Shown here piece after piece: positions 18,747-28,346 of a stretch of 64,000 bases of DNA. The position numbers and the translations under genes were made by a program. Source of the DNA: Chloroflexi bacterium AL-N1 (GTDB taxonomy: Bacteria > Chloroflexota > Chloroflexia > Chloroflexales > Roseiflexaceae). The notes below the pieces were generated by a model. It did no database searches. It had not been told where the DNA came from and was given only the letters and a program-made list of their open reading frames with translations. The stretch spans positions 62,001-126,000 of the forward strand of contig WYDT01000002.1 in assembly GCA_013122435.1 (NCBI GenBank), in the 5' to 3' direction. Within the stretch, counting starts at the first letter, position 1; each line of letters opens with the position of its first letter.

Positions 18747-19787
18747 ATGTGTTGCAGATCAACATTCACAAAGTATATGCTTCGATTGTGTTTGATGGTA
18801 TTGAGCACACTGTCGATATCATCTGTATGGGCGAACGATTCAGTTGTTCATACTGTTCTGTTGTATTCACCTTCCTGCCCTCATTGCCATGTGGTGATGA
18901 ATGAAGTATTGCCGCCACTTTCAGAACAGTATGGTCAACAACTGCAGGTATTGAAAGTTGATGTGTCTCATCCAGACGGTCAAGCACTGTATCAATCGGC
19001 AATCGCTGCCTTCGCTATAGCTGATACGCGACAAGGTGTACCGGCCATGATCATCGGTGACAATATATTAGTCGGCTCACAGGAAATCCCTGAGCAGTTG
19101 CCCCGGCTTATTGAGCAATTCCTGGCTCAGGGCGGGGTCGATTGGCCTGCTATACCAGGACTTGACAAAATAGTGGAAGACATGTCAGTTACACAGGCAA
19201 ATGCCGCACCGTCTGCTGAGGATCTTTCGACCAGTTCGAGTAGTTGGCGTGAACGATTTGCAACCGATCCATTTGGTAATGCGCTGGCGGTTATGGTATT
19301 GATATGCATGATAGTTGTTGTAGGATATGTCGTCGCTACATTTCAACAGAGGACATCTTTATCAAGAGGCTGGATGTGGGCTATACCTGTAGTAGCAACT
19401 ATTGGCATTGGCATAGCTGCATATCTTTCGTACATTGAAATGACCCATCAGACAGCAATGTGTGGGCCAGTAGGCGATTGCAATACCGTTCAACAGAGCG
19501 AATATGCATGGCTCTTTGGCCGTATTCCTATCGGTATATTGGGGTTGGTTGGATATACAGCGATTATATTCCTGTGGTTTGTGATGCGGTGGAATCGGGG
19601 CCAACTGGCACGCTTTGCTGCGAATGCGCTGCTGGTAACGACATGTGTTGGGATGCTCTTCTCGATCTATCTTTCTTTTCTCGAACCGTTTATTATCGGC
19701 GCAACATGTATGTGGTGTCTTGCATCTGCTATGCTCATGACGCTTTTGTTCTGTCTGGCAGTGCGATTGCCGCGTCTTGCGTACTAG
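18747..19787 (+). CDS. thioredoxin-VKOR fusion (disulfide bond formation)
   Basis: A 346-residue exported membrane protein. A signal or anchor segment (about 11-29) precedes a thioredoxin-like domain with CPHC (Cys44, Cys47) and VPAMII with the cis-proline. A serine-rich linker leads to a membrane segment (about 179-198) and a vitamin K epoxide reductase-like four-helix domain with loop cysteines Cys239 and Cys245 (CGPVGDC) and the active pair Cys321, Cys324 (CMWC). Such proteins oxidise exported thiols and pass electrons to quinone. In the well-studied cyanobacterial fusion the thioredoxin is C-terminal; here it is N-terminal. The disulfide-rich protein at 15885 is a reasonable client; that is inference. 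Confidence 0.9.
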   Translation: MCCRSTFTKYMLRLCLMVLSTLSISSVWANDSVVHTVLLYSPSCPHCHVVMNEVLPPLSEQYGQQLQVLKVDVSHPDGQALYQSAIAAFAIADTRQGVPAMIIGDNILVGSQEIPEQLPRLIEQFLAQGGVDWPAIPGLDKIVEDMSVTQANAAPSAEDLSTSSSSWRERFATDPFGNALAVMVLICMIVVVGYVVATFQQRTSLSRGWMWAIPVVATIGIGIAAYLSYIEMTHQTAMCGPVGDCNTVQQSEYAWLFGRIPIGILGLVGYTAIIFLWFVMRWNRGQLARFAANALLVTTCVGMLFSIYLSFLEPFIIGATCMWCLASAMLMTLLFCLAVRLPRLAY

Positions 19788-19843
19788 TCTGCGGTATTGG
19801 CTCAAGATACCATAATGCGCTATTCATATAAAGGAGTAAGACC

Positions 19844-20263
19844 ATGGCAAATCTTTCCGGAAAATGGTATAACGAGCTTGGTTCTATGATGGAACTCGAA
19901 GTCGTTGATGATACGATAACAGGTACGTTTACTGCCAATACGAATGGATCAGTTGGCGTGTATCCGCTCACAGGCCGAACAGATAGCGATGCCAGCCCTG
20001 ATAGCCAGGCTGTTGGATTTGTTGTGGCGTGGCATCGTACTCCAGAGGACAATCTCCACTCTGTGACCGCCTGGTCGGGGCAATATCAGATTATTGACGG
20101 CAAAGAGATTTTAACCACACAGTGGCTACTGACACGCGAACATATCCCCGAGCACAACTGGTCGTCGACGGTTGTTGGTCACGACACGTTTACCCGTACG
20201 CCACCCTCCAAAGAGACAATTGAAGTACACTTGCACAGTAGTCTTGTGCCAGAGCCAGTATAA
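19844..20263 (+). CDS. avidin/streptavidin family biotin-binding protein without signal peptide
   Basis: A 139-residue single-domain avidin. Compared with streptavidin, many biotin contacts are kept: Asn10, Leu12 and Ser14 in GKWYNELGS; Trp63 in VAWHR; Ser73, Thr75 and Trp77 in HSVTAWSGQY; Trp94 in TQWLLT; Trp106; and Asp114 in VVGHDTF. The position matching streptavidin Tyr43 is Phe (GTFTA), and the loop after it lacks the usual serine. The start ATG has a strong AAAGGAG site, and the fold begins three residues later, so there is no export signal; most characterised bacterial avidins are secreted. It follows the VKOR fusion by 56 bases and ends at a terminator. Confidence 0.93.
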   Translation: MANLSGKWYNELGSMMELEVVDDTITGTFTANTNGSVGVYPLTGRTDSDASPDSQAVGFVVAWHRTPEDNLHSVTAWSGQYQIIDGKEILTTQWLLTREHIPEHNWSSTVVGHDTFTRTPPSKETIEVHLHSSLVPEPV

Positions 20264-20271
20264 TGATGTGG

Positions 20272-20310
20272 GGCCGGTGACAGACGTTTATCACCGGCCT
20301 TTCCTTTATT
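20272..20310 (+). terminator. rho-independent terminator after the avidin gene
   Basis: A perfect 9-base stem, GGCCGGTGA (20272-20280) and TCACCGGCC (20291-20299), with a 10-base loop is followed by TTTCCTTTATT. It closes the plus-strand transcription unit that ends with the avidin gene. Confidence 0.85.
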
Positions 20311-20332
20311 AGGTTGCTTTTCTCACACACAC

Positions 20333-22059
20333 CGATCGGCATATGCGAGATCTATCTTGAACACAGCGCTCACGGCGTCCTCGTCGTCGATGCCGATACG
20401 TGAGCGCCAGTTTGAGTAGTGACGCAGTTCTTCCCAAAAGGAGCGTCCGATCCTCAGTATGGAGGAATCTCCAAAGAAATGATCACGGTATGCCCCACTA
20501 CGTAAGAGCCCCTGGTCCTTATTGAGGAGATCGAGACGGAGTTTGTTCTTCGGTAGCTATGTTCGTCCTTTCAGCACAGCCTGGAAAGGTAGTGGCATCC
20601 AGTCAATTGAGTAAAAAATACTTGAATCTGCTCTACTGCTGTCGCAACCTGATGAGCATTGGTCAGATCTACCGCTTCAATGATAGTATCAATGGTATGT
20701 GCTACCCGATCATAGTCGGCGAAACCACCGGCAAGTTTGATCTGCTGTAATTGATCAAAGAGTTGTTGTTGATTGATCTTGCCATGTTCCATGCTTTGGA
20801 TACGAATACTAAAGAGTTTCACCAGTTCCGTATAGGCACCCAACAACCAGAGGACGCTATAGGCTGTCCATAGCTGATAGGTGCCCCAGGATGTGTACGA
20901 GTTAGCCACGAGTCGGTCGTTACTGTGGATATAGGCGAGCGTGGTTTTTTCGAGAGGGAGAAACCGCTCTCGGGAGTAGTCGCCGTTGTGATTTGCTTGT
21001 AGCAGATGGTGTGCTAAAATTGAAACGCTGGTTAACGTAATGTACAGACCTTTTGAGTAGAGCGGATCGATGAATCCTGCGGCGTGACCAAGGAGTGCCC
21101 AGCGATCACCAACGATCTGTTTCGACGAGTATTGAATGCGTCCTGTACGGACCCACTCACGGACAGATCTGGCATTGCGAAACTGGGCTGCTACACTTGG
21201 GAAGCGTTCAATAAAGGCAAAGAATTCCTCTTCCGCTGATAGGTCATTCTGTGGTGGATGCATGCGTGGATCAAGCATCAGACCAACACTACAAAGTGGG
21301 TTGGTGAATGCTGCGTGATTGTTGAAAGGAATGACCCACAGCCACCCACCTTCAAAGACATGATGGAGCGTCCCTTCGGCAACACTAAATGGCAGATTGG
21401 CTGCCTTTTGTGAGGTACTGACCTCATGAAAGTCTGGTACATTGATCATGTGGGTAAAGCTAGAACGTGAGTGGGTGTGTAAACCAAAGTCGCGCAGGTC
21501 AAATTTATCCGCCAGGAGCGAGCGAAAACCTCCCGCATCGACGCTATAGGCAGTGCGATAGTGTTGCTCAGGTCCTGTGGTAATAGTCACACCATCCGCA
21601 TCAAATGCGATATCCAGGGGTGTTTTACAATATTGTGGCTCCGTACTGCATAGCACAGTTTGTCAGAAAGTAATCCACATCCTGGCGATAGAGATGCAGT
21701 TCGTGACCATGCGGATGTTTGGGAATCACTGCCTGCAAGGAATGATGTGCTTGGTGGGCCTCGCCAGGTGTGTGATGGAAATAGCTAAAATGGCGCTTCA
21801 CACCATGACTGGTGCCGGATATAGGGGAAGTGATTTTCCGAACTAAAGTAGGCTAATTCGAGGACATCGTATAGTTCAGCCATTCCACGCATTGTTTCAG
21901 AGGTCTCTAAAATCATCGATTCGCCAATGGAAAAGCGCGGGTGGCTTTGGGCCTCGAAGATGATGACGCGTAATTCCTGATGAGCGCGAATTGAGTCCAG
22001 GGTTGATCCGGCGATACCGGAGCCGATAATGGCAACATCAAATAGTTGATTCTGAACAT
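20333..22059 (-). pseudogene. decayed FAD-dependent halogenase-like oxidoreductase
   Basis: Fragments in three frames join into one flavoprotein of about 570 residues. The N-terminal part reads [14 protein letters not shown] and HPRFSIGES, as in FADH2-dependent halogenase-like oxidoreductases. The middle part ([20 protein letters not shown]) and the long third part (VDAGGFRSLLADKFDLR, GDRWALLGHAAGFIDPLYSKGL) continue the family pattern. The gene is broken by an apparent one-base loss near the start codon (AAGAGG site at about 22066), shifts at about 21810 and 21645, another near 20605, and an in-frame TAG before LPKNKLRLD. The frame then stays open to the natural end near 20333. With this many lesions an assembly error alone is unlikely. 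Confidence 0.8.
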
Positions 22060-22342
22060 CTATTATAGTACCTCTTGTATTTCTGTAATGTGTATTGAGT
22101 CAGAAATATCGTAACTATCCTGCTCCAACATATCTCAAGGTGGTTTAGCATAGAAGTGGTGTCTATATTCAAGTCTGGGTGGTTATTTTTATAATACAAC
22201 ATTTTGCTAGCATAAGTAACCTTCTTAGAAAATTCTTATTTCCCTGGAAACGTCAAAGTTTTCGATAGACCTTGTGCTATTACACGACTTTTCCATCGAT
22301 GACAATAGGTAACTGTTGGTCTTTCTCGAGCCAGAAGGTGGC

Positions 22343-22935
22343 TTATCGCAGAAGTGGTCTTATCCACGTTTCTGTATGCCGTAACTGTTCCTGTGAAACT
22401 ACATGGGGTCCCTGTAAATTATATCGATGACATGTAATTCCATATAGGTTCTCGTTTCGTCCATATCTTTGGGTGTAATGAAACTGTCTTTTGTCCCATA
22501 CCCTAGGAAGAACAGTTTACGTTGTCTGTTTGGGGGATCAGTGAACAACTTGAACTCATCGATCAAGCGACCGTTTATTGCCGCGGCACCTGCAATCTGG
22601 TCAGAGTGAGCAAGCATGACCCCGATACTCATGGTCGCACCCTGACTGTAACCAATGACAAACACCCGTTGTGGATCGGCCTGATAGCACGCAATAGCCT
22701 GGGGAATCAATTGGGCAATTAAGTCCAGACCCATTTTGACGTTGGTTGAGTTGATATGCAAGGCTCCGTTTGTCGTATCGATGGGAAACCAGGCATAGCC
22801 ACCCGTTGGATGCGTAACACAGCCAAAACGCCCCTTTTCTCTAGGAACATCTGCGATGGGAGCAAAACACGCTACAATAGGTAACCCTGATATGACATCA
22901 TTCGTTGTAGTTGTGTATAATGTATAAACCGGAAA
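22343..22935 (-). pseudogene. truncated carboxylesterase/phospholipase-like hydrolase
   Basis: The frame, open from about 22935, reads LPIVACFAPIADV, GGYAWFPID and then GYSQGATMS, the serine nucleophile motif of bacterial carboxylesterase/phospholipase proteins. No start codon precedes it and the oxyanion-hole N-terminus is missing. Near 22430 a frameshift moves the family's C-terminus (GPHVVSQEQLRHTETWI, with the likely catalytic His) into another frame that ends at 22343. The gene is both truncated and shifted, so no active product is expected. Confidence 0.75.
22892..22921 (+). promoter_or_regulatory. promoter for the kinase-regulator operon
   Basis: A consensus -10 TATAAT (22916-22921) is preceded by ATGACA (22892-22897) at 18 bases. 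It lies within the truncated esterase remnant, 128 bases before the kinase start. Confidence 0.55.
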
Positions 22936-23048
22936 CTAATCAACGCCATCACATCCCATCATGCTGATCAACCTATCAATTGTTCTGGTATATACTCTGC
23001 CAACGCACATAATAACCTGCTGCCAACTACAGCAAAGAAAGTCAGCAT

Positions 23049-26042
23049 ATGAGCCAGACTGTTCAACATCAGACACTTGAAGCTGCCCAGGCCGAAATTG
23101 CTGCTTTGCGTGAGCGTGTCGTTGAACTTGAGCATCAATTGACAGCCAGTGTGCAGCCCAAACAGTCGATACCAGATGGGCTTTCTCCTAAGCCTGACCA
23201 TGTAAAAATTGCATTGCGTGAGCAGGAGTCGATTTATCGGGCGATGTTTGAAACCAATCAAGCGGTTAAATTATTACTTGATCCGCAAACTGGTGCGATT
23301 GTTGATGCGAACCCGGCAGCGAGTATATTCTATGGCTATTCGTTAGACATGCTGTGTAAGAAGAATATCGCTGATCTTAATACCCTATCCCCAGATCAGA
23401 TTCGTGCAGAAATGCAGCAAGCTCAGAATGGAAAACGCCTGTCTTTTCTCTTTCAGCATACATTAGCTTCGGGTGAGATTCGTGATGTAGAAGTGTACAC
23501 AGGACCGATAGAAGTGCAAGGTCGCAAACTGCTCTTCTCAATAATTTACGATATTACGGAGCGGAAAAAGGCAGAGGAGGCCCTGCGCGAAAGCGAGGAA
23601 CGTTATCGAACGGTGGCCGACTGGACCTATGATTGGGAATACTGGATTGATCCAGATGGACACTATCGCTACATTTCTCCCTCATGTGAATGCATTACTG
23701 GCTACAGGTCTGAGGAATTTCAGCACAATCCGCAACTGATGGAGTCGATTGTGCATCCTGATGATCAGGCACGTATACGACAACATCTGCATGGGGAAGT
23801 CCAGCAACACAAAATATGCGAGATGACGTTCCGCATTATCGCACGCGATGGGAGAGAGGTGTGGATTGGCCATCTATGCCAGCCAGTGTACGCATCTGAT
23901 CGGCGCTGGTTGGGTCAACGCGCCAGTAATCGCGATATTACCAAGCAAATTCAGGCCGAGGAAGCCCTGCGAGAGAGTCAAGAGCGCTATCGGATGATGG
24001 TTGAAGAAAGCGATGATCTGATTACACAAGTCAACATGGATGGCCATTTTATCTATCTAAACCATACCGCTGCACGTGTCTATGGCCTATTGATAGAAGA
24101 ATGTGTTGGTCGATCAGCATTTGACTTTGTGCATCCTGAAGATCGTGAACGTACACAAAAAGCATTCACACAGTGGACACAACAGCGGAAAACAGGCATC
24201 ACATTTACGAATCGCCAGATCAGTGCTTCGGGTGAGGTTCGTCATATGTTGTGGACGATCAATCCTCATTATGGACCTGACGGACACCTTATTGTCATTA
24301 ACAGCATTGCACGAGATATTACTGAGTTGCGACAGGCCGAGGAAGCGCTCCATCACGCACGCGACCAATTAGAACAACGCGTTATTGAGCGTACGGACGA
24401 ATTGGCACAGGCCAACCGCGCCTTGCAATTGGAAATTGAGGAGCGCAAACGAACGGAAATAGCGTTACGTGAGAGTGAGGACCGCTATCGCCGCCTTACC
24501 GAAAATGCCCAGGATATTATCTATCGTGTGCACTTCAGACCCACCCAACAATTTGAATATGTCAGCCCCTCAGCCTATGTAGTTACAGGATACACAACTG
24601 ATGAATACTATACTGATCCGGATTTACATGTAAAGCTTATCCATCCTGATGATCGTCAAACACAAACTGCACTTATCAGTAGCACTATCCCCTTTAACAA
24701 TCCGGTGGTGCTGCGCTGGGTGCGTAAGGACGGGTCATTTGTCTGGATTGAACAGCGCAACACACCCGTCTATGATGAACACGGAATACTCGTCGCAATT
24801 GAGGGTATTGCACGTGATATCACCACCAGGAAGTTGGCTGAAGAGACACTTGCAGCTGAACGAGCCGCTATCGAAGCAATGGTTGTAGAACGAACGCGTG
24901 AACTCCGCTACGAGCGGGATCGCACCCGAGCCATTCTTGAGTCACTGGGAGATGCGGTAATGGTAGTGGATATGGATGGTATGATTCAGTACGTGAATCC
25001 TGCGGCAATCAAGCTTACCGGCTTCCAGATAGGGAGTGGCAATCAATCTGAACAACGCTGGTGGCTCTGGCAGCATACGAACCCGCATGAACCAATAGCA
25101 CAAATGCAAGCTGCCATGCAACATCGACGAACATGGCGTGGTGAGATGGTGCTCAAACGTGCCGATGGCAGTTATTATAATGCGGCGGTGACGGTGGCAC
25201 CCCTGTTTGACCCTGATATGTCAGATAAGCCAATCGGCTTTGTGAGTGTACAGAGTGACATTACGACGCTCAAAGACGCAGAGCGTATGAAAGACCAGTT
25301 TGTCTCGAACGTATCGCATGAACTCCGCACTCCGATGTCACTGATTACCATGTTAACCGGTAGCCTGGAAATGCTGTATCCACGTTTAGATGATACCAAA
25401 CGTCTCGAAATTATTCGTGATGTGCGTAAACACGCGCGTGTTCTGAGCGACCTTATTGGTGATGTGTTGGAAATTTCGCGTATCGATAGCGGACGATTTG
25501 ACGTAAGGCACCAGGGTATTGATATCACCTGTTTAGCGCAAGAGGAGATTGAAAGCTTCCGTCCCATAGCGCAGAAAAAGTCTATTACCATACAAATCAA
25601 TGCCCATGATTCTATCCATACAAATGGCCACACAGGTCAGTTGCGCCAGGTGATCCGTAACCTGATGAACAATGCCATCAAGTATACCCCTGATGGTGGA
25701 ATGGTGATGTGCACATGTGCTATGCGCGATTGCATAGACCAATCCTTCCATCCTCGCCCGTCAGTACCGATTGTGTGGGCGGGCAATGTACAACCATCGG
25801 AGGGGAACTGGGTGTTTGTCTGTATTGAAGATACGGGAATCGGGATTCATTCAAGAGATCTGCCACATATCTTTGAACGCTTTTATCGAGCGGAAACACA
25901 GGGGGATATCCCCGGAACTGGATTGGGGCTTTCTATTGCCTGGGAATTGATCAAACGTCACGCGGGATATCTGGCAGTCTCTTCTGTACCTGATCAAGGT
26001 AGTCGATTTCTGATGTACCTCCCACTTAAGGATAAATGCTGA
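23049..26042 (+). CDS. multi-PAS sensor histidine kinase
   Basis: A 997-residue soluble kinase without membrane segments. A short coiled coil (1-45) is followed by five PAS or PAS-PAC repeats (roughly 60-180, 190-310, 315-430, 475-600 and 625-745), several ending in the DITERK/DITTRK-type linker, with long helical connectors (LEQRVIERTDELAQANRAL). The HisKA box is FVSNVSHELRTPM with the phosphorylated His757. The ATPase domain has NNAIKYTPDGG, DTGIGI and GTGLGLSI. It should sense cytoplasmic ligands or redox state and phosphorylate the regulator at 26042, with which it overlaps. The ligand cannot be told from sequence. Confidence 0.93.
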   Translation: MSQTVQHQTLEAAQAEIAALRERVVELEHQLTASVQPKQSIPDGLSPKPDHVKIALREQESIYRAMFETNQAVKLLLDPQTGAIVDANPAASIFYGYSLDMLCKKNIADLNTLSPDQIRAEMQQAQNGKRLSFLFQHTLASGEIRDVEVYTGPIEVQGRKLLFSIIYDITERKKAEEALRESEERYRTVADWTYDWEYWIDPDGHYRYISPSCECITGYRSEEFQHNPQLMESIVHPDDQARIRQHLHGEVQQHKICEMTFRIIARDGREVWIGHLCQPVYASDRRWLGQRASNRDITKQIQAEEALRESQERYRMMVEESDDLITQVNMDGHFIYLNHTAARVYGLLIEECVGRSAFDFVHPEDRERTQKAFTQWTQQRKTGITFTNRQISASGEVRHMLWTINPHYGPDGHLIVINSIARDITELRQAEEALHHARDQLEQRVIERTDELAQANRALQLEIEERKRTEIALRESEDRYRRLTENAQDIIYRVHFRPTQQFEYVSPSAYVVTGYTTDEYYTDPDLHVKLIHPDDRQTQTALISSTIPFNNPVVLRWVRKDGSFVWIEQRNTPVYDEHGILVAIEGIARDITTRKLAEETLAAERAAIEAMVVERTRELRYERDRTRAILESLGDAVMVVDMDGMIQYVNPAAIKLTGFQIGSGNQSEQRWWLWQHTNPHEPIAQMQAAMQHRRTWRGEMVLKRADGSYYNAAVTVAPLFDPDMSDKPIGFVSVQSDITTLKDAERMKDQFVSNVSHELRTPMSLITMLTGSLEMLYPRLDDTKRLEIIRDVRKHARVLSDLIGDVLEISRIDSGRFDVRHQGIDITCLAQEEIESFRPIAQKKSITIQINAHDSIHTNGHTGQLRQVIRNLMNNAIKYTPDGGMVMCTCAMRDCIDQSFHPRPSVPIVWAGNVQPSEGNWVFVCIEDTGIGIHSRDLPHIFERFYRAETQGDIPGTGLGLSIAWELIKRHAGYLAVSSVPDQGSRFLMYLPLKDKC

Positions 26043-26788
26043 TGACACCGCACGCGTGTATTATGGTTGTTGATGATCAGCAAGATCATTTGCAAGCTGT
26101 TCAACTTATATTAGAAGGGGTTGGGTACGACGTTATTCTGCAAACAAGTGCTGCTGAAGCACTTAACGTGTTGCAGACCAGTGAGGTTGATCTCATTCTG
26201 GCCGATATTGCCATGCCCCATATGAATGGGTACCAGCTGTTGGATGAAGTACGCCGACATGCCAAGTGGTCCACCATCGCATTTGTGTTTCTGACTGCAC
26301 GGGCGCTCGATAGCGATATCCGTTACGGAAAATCGCTCGGGGTTGATGACTATCTGACGAAGCCTATTCAGCCAGAAGATCTGCTGGCAACGATTGAGGG
26401 AAAACTCCGCCGCCGTCAGCATCTTGAGCAAAGCCTTAAAGTAGAATATGCCTCGTCAAGTGGCGATTTGCCACTCGTTGTTGGTCAATTATCGATTGAT
26501 CCGGATCGCCATCAGGCCCGTTTGAGCGCACAGCCACTTGCCCTGTCTGTGCGTGAGTTTGCCCTCCTTGAATATCTGGCGCGTAATGTAGGGCATGTGG
26601 TAGAGAGTCGTCAGTTATTACAGATAACCCACGGCTTCGAATCTGCTGATGCGACCGAGGCACGCGAACTCATACGCCCCCTGATACGCTCACTTCGCCA
26701 CAAGCTCGGCTGTAACGAGATGGAGGCAGGCTATATCGAAACCATCCGTGGTCTGGGCTATCGCATGGTTGAACCCTCTGAGAGATAA
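26042..26788 (+). CDS. OmpR-family response regulator, partner of the PAS kinase
   Basis: A receiver domain with the acidic pair VVDDQQ, phospho-acceptor Asp in LILADIAMPHMNG, Thr in FLTAR and Lys in LTKPIQ is followed by a winged-helix DNA-binding domain (LSVREFALLEYLARNVGHVV, ETIRGLGYRM). The ATG overlaps the kinase stop as TGATG, so translation is coupled; a second ATG two codons upstream is possible. All catalytic residues are present, so it should be a normal phosphorylation-dependent transcription factor. No target operator was identified. Confidence 0.92.
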   Translation: MTPHACIMVVDDQQDHLQAVQLILEGVGYDVILQTSAAEALNVLQTSEVDLILADIAMPHMNGYQLLDEVRRHAKWSTIAFVFLTARALDSDIRYGKSLGVDDYLTKPIQPEDLLATIEGKLRRRQHLEQSLKVEYASSSGDLPLVVGQLSIDPDRHQARLSAQPLALSVREFALLEYLARNVGHVVESRQLLQITHGFESADATEARELIRPLIRSLRHKLGCNEMEAGYIETIRGLGYRMVEPSER

Positions 26789-27044
26789 ACCCTATTTCCG
26801 ATACGGCATAAGCCATCATATCTCGATCGTGCTACGGCTCTTTGCCTACAGGTATCTTCACCCTTCTGATTCTGACTGATACTCGTTTTCTTGTCACTAA
26901 CACTGGCATAGAAATGAGCGCATCTGTAATAGTTATGTGGTGCCGACCTATCCGCGCGGCAGTCACACACCAAAGTTTTTGTGGTAAACGTGTGGCTCTA
27001 TCCACACGTTACTTAGGTACCGGAGTATATCTGGGTAACGTGCT
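26789..27044. other. gene-free spacer between convergent operons
   Basis: About 255 bases between the response regulator and the convergently transcribed reductase. No gene and no clear hairpin terminator were seen. Confidence 0.5.
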
Positions 27045-27926
27045 CTATGTGGCTTCGTTTAATAGTTGATACACCGCTGAAAAATCCAGCTGACCCAGCC
27101 CTTGTTGTACAGCGGTTTGATATTGCTCTTGAGCAAGCTCACTCAGCGGAATCATCGCACCGATTTCCTGTGCCGCCTCAGCGACCATCTGGAGATCTTT
27201 GTGCATCCACTGCAGTGGAAACTCGGCTGTAAAATCAGCCGTCGCAAACTTGGTCTGTTTCCCAACCAGATAGGGTGGTGTGACCGGCCCACCGATTAAC
27301 GTTTTTAAGAGTACCTCTTGCGAAATGCCCAGCGCACGCCCCAGTGCAACCCCTTCGGCAAAGGCCACCATAGAGGTACCAAGCAAATGGTTCAACACTA
27401 ATTTGAGCGAGATCCCCATCCCATGATCGCCAACATGAACCACACGCTGTCCCATGAGTTCGAGAAGAGGACGGCAGCTTTCGACATCCTCGGTCTTTCC
27501 ACCGACGATAAAGACAAGCTCTCCCCGTTCTGCTTGCGGTTTGGAACCGGCAACAGGTGCTTCAAGGAAACGAAGGTGACGCGACTCAGATTCAGCCGCC
27601 ATGTGTCGCGAAAAAGAGGGATTGACCGTGCTACAATCAACCCATAAGGTATTGGTAGGCAGTGCATCAAGAAATCCGTTCTCTCCTAATGCAGTTTGTG
27701 TGACTGCATTAGGATGGGCGAGCATGGTGAAAAGAAAGGTGGATTGACTGGCAACTTCAGCGGGTGTACTGACCTGAATAGCACCTCTATCAACTAACCC
27801 TTGCGCTTTCTCCGGTGTCCGATTGTAGACAACGATACGATAGCCGTTTGCCTGCAGATGAGTGACCATATTGCTACCCATAATACCAAGGCCAATAAAT
27901 CCTACAGTGATGTCTGGCTGATTCAT
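27045..27926 (-). CDS. NAD(P)-dependent beta-hydroxyacid dehydrogenase
   Basis: A 293-residue enzyme of the 3-hydroxyisobutyrate dehydrogenase/tartronate semialdehyde reductase family. The cofactor motif is VGFIGLGIMGSNMV; the substrate motif is FLEAPVAGSKPQAE; the catalytic lysine is expected in GMGISLKLVLNHLLG. It most likely reduces a short hydroxyacid semialdehyde or glyoxylate-type compound; GLYR-type glyoxylate reductases look similar. Its start overlaps the end of the MerR regulator gene by four bases (ATGA), so the pair is one operon and the regulator probably senses stress linked to the substrate. Confidence 0.88.
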   Translation of the reverse strand: MNQPDITVGFIGLGIMGSNMVTHLQANGYRIVVYNRTPEKAQGLVDRGAIQVSTPAEVASQSTFLFTMLAHPNAVTQTALGENGFLDALPTNTLWVDCSTVNPSFSRHMAAESESRHLRFLEAPVAGSKPQAERGELVFIVGGKTEDVESCRPLLELMGQRVVHVGDHGMGISLKLVLNHLLGTSMVAFAEGVALGRALGISQEVLLKTLIGGPVTPPYLVGKQTKFATADFTAEFPLQWMHKDLQMVAEAAQEIGAMIPLSELAQEQYQTAVQQGLGQLDFSAVYQLLNEAT

Positions 27927-28321
27927 GATTGCTCCAGTTTCTTGCAGGATTGCAACGCTTGTTCCTGCTCAATATATCCATTAATTTTGGTGTCGAGCAA
28001 AGCCATGGTCTCACACAGTTCGTGAATCTGTTCCTGTACAACCTGTCGGTGGTGTTCCAGCATCACACGCCGCTCTACAATGGTCGCTTCGCCTATGCGA
28101 AAAAGGTCAACATATCGCTGCATCTCGCTAATGGACATACCAGTGGCACGCACGCGTTTGAGAAAATCCACGCGCCGCAGATCACGTTCGTTGTAGCGGC
28201 GATGTCCATTTGTTGCTCGTTCCACCGGATCGATCAGCCCAATGCGCTCGTAGTAGCGTAGTGTATCGATACTTAGTCCTGTTTCTTCAGAGAAATGTTT
28301 GGTTGTCAGTTTGATATTCAT
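27923..28321 (-). CDS. MerR-family transcriptional regulator
   Basis: A 132-residue regulator. The N-terminal winged helix reads LSIDTLRYYERIGLIDP followed by NGHRRY, and a dimerising coiled coil fills residues 80-120. The C-terminus has one cysteine (QSCKK), not a metal-binding cluster, so a metal sensor is unlikely; the closest general group is the aldehyde/stress-responsive AdhR-like regulators. It probably activates its own operon from the 19-base-spacer promoter just upstream and controls the coupled dehydrogenase. The ATG follows AAGGAG. Confidence 0.9.
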   Translation of the reverse strand: MNIKLTTKHFSEETGLSIDTLRYYERIGLIDPVERATNGHRRYNERDLRRVDFLKRVRATGMSISEMQRYVDLFRIGEATIVERRVMLEHHRQVVQEQIHELCETMALLDTKINGYIEQEQALQSCKKLEQS

Positions 28322-28346
28322 GGGGCTTTGCTCCTTAACGAATACT

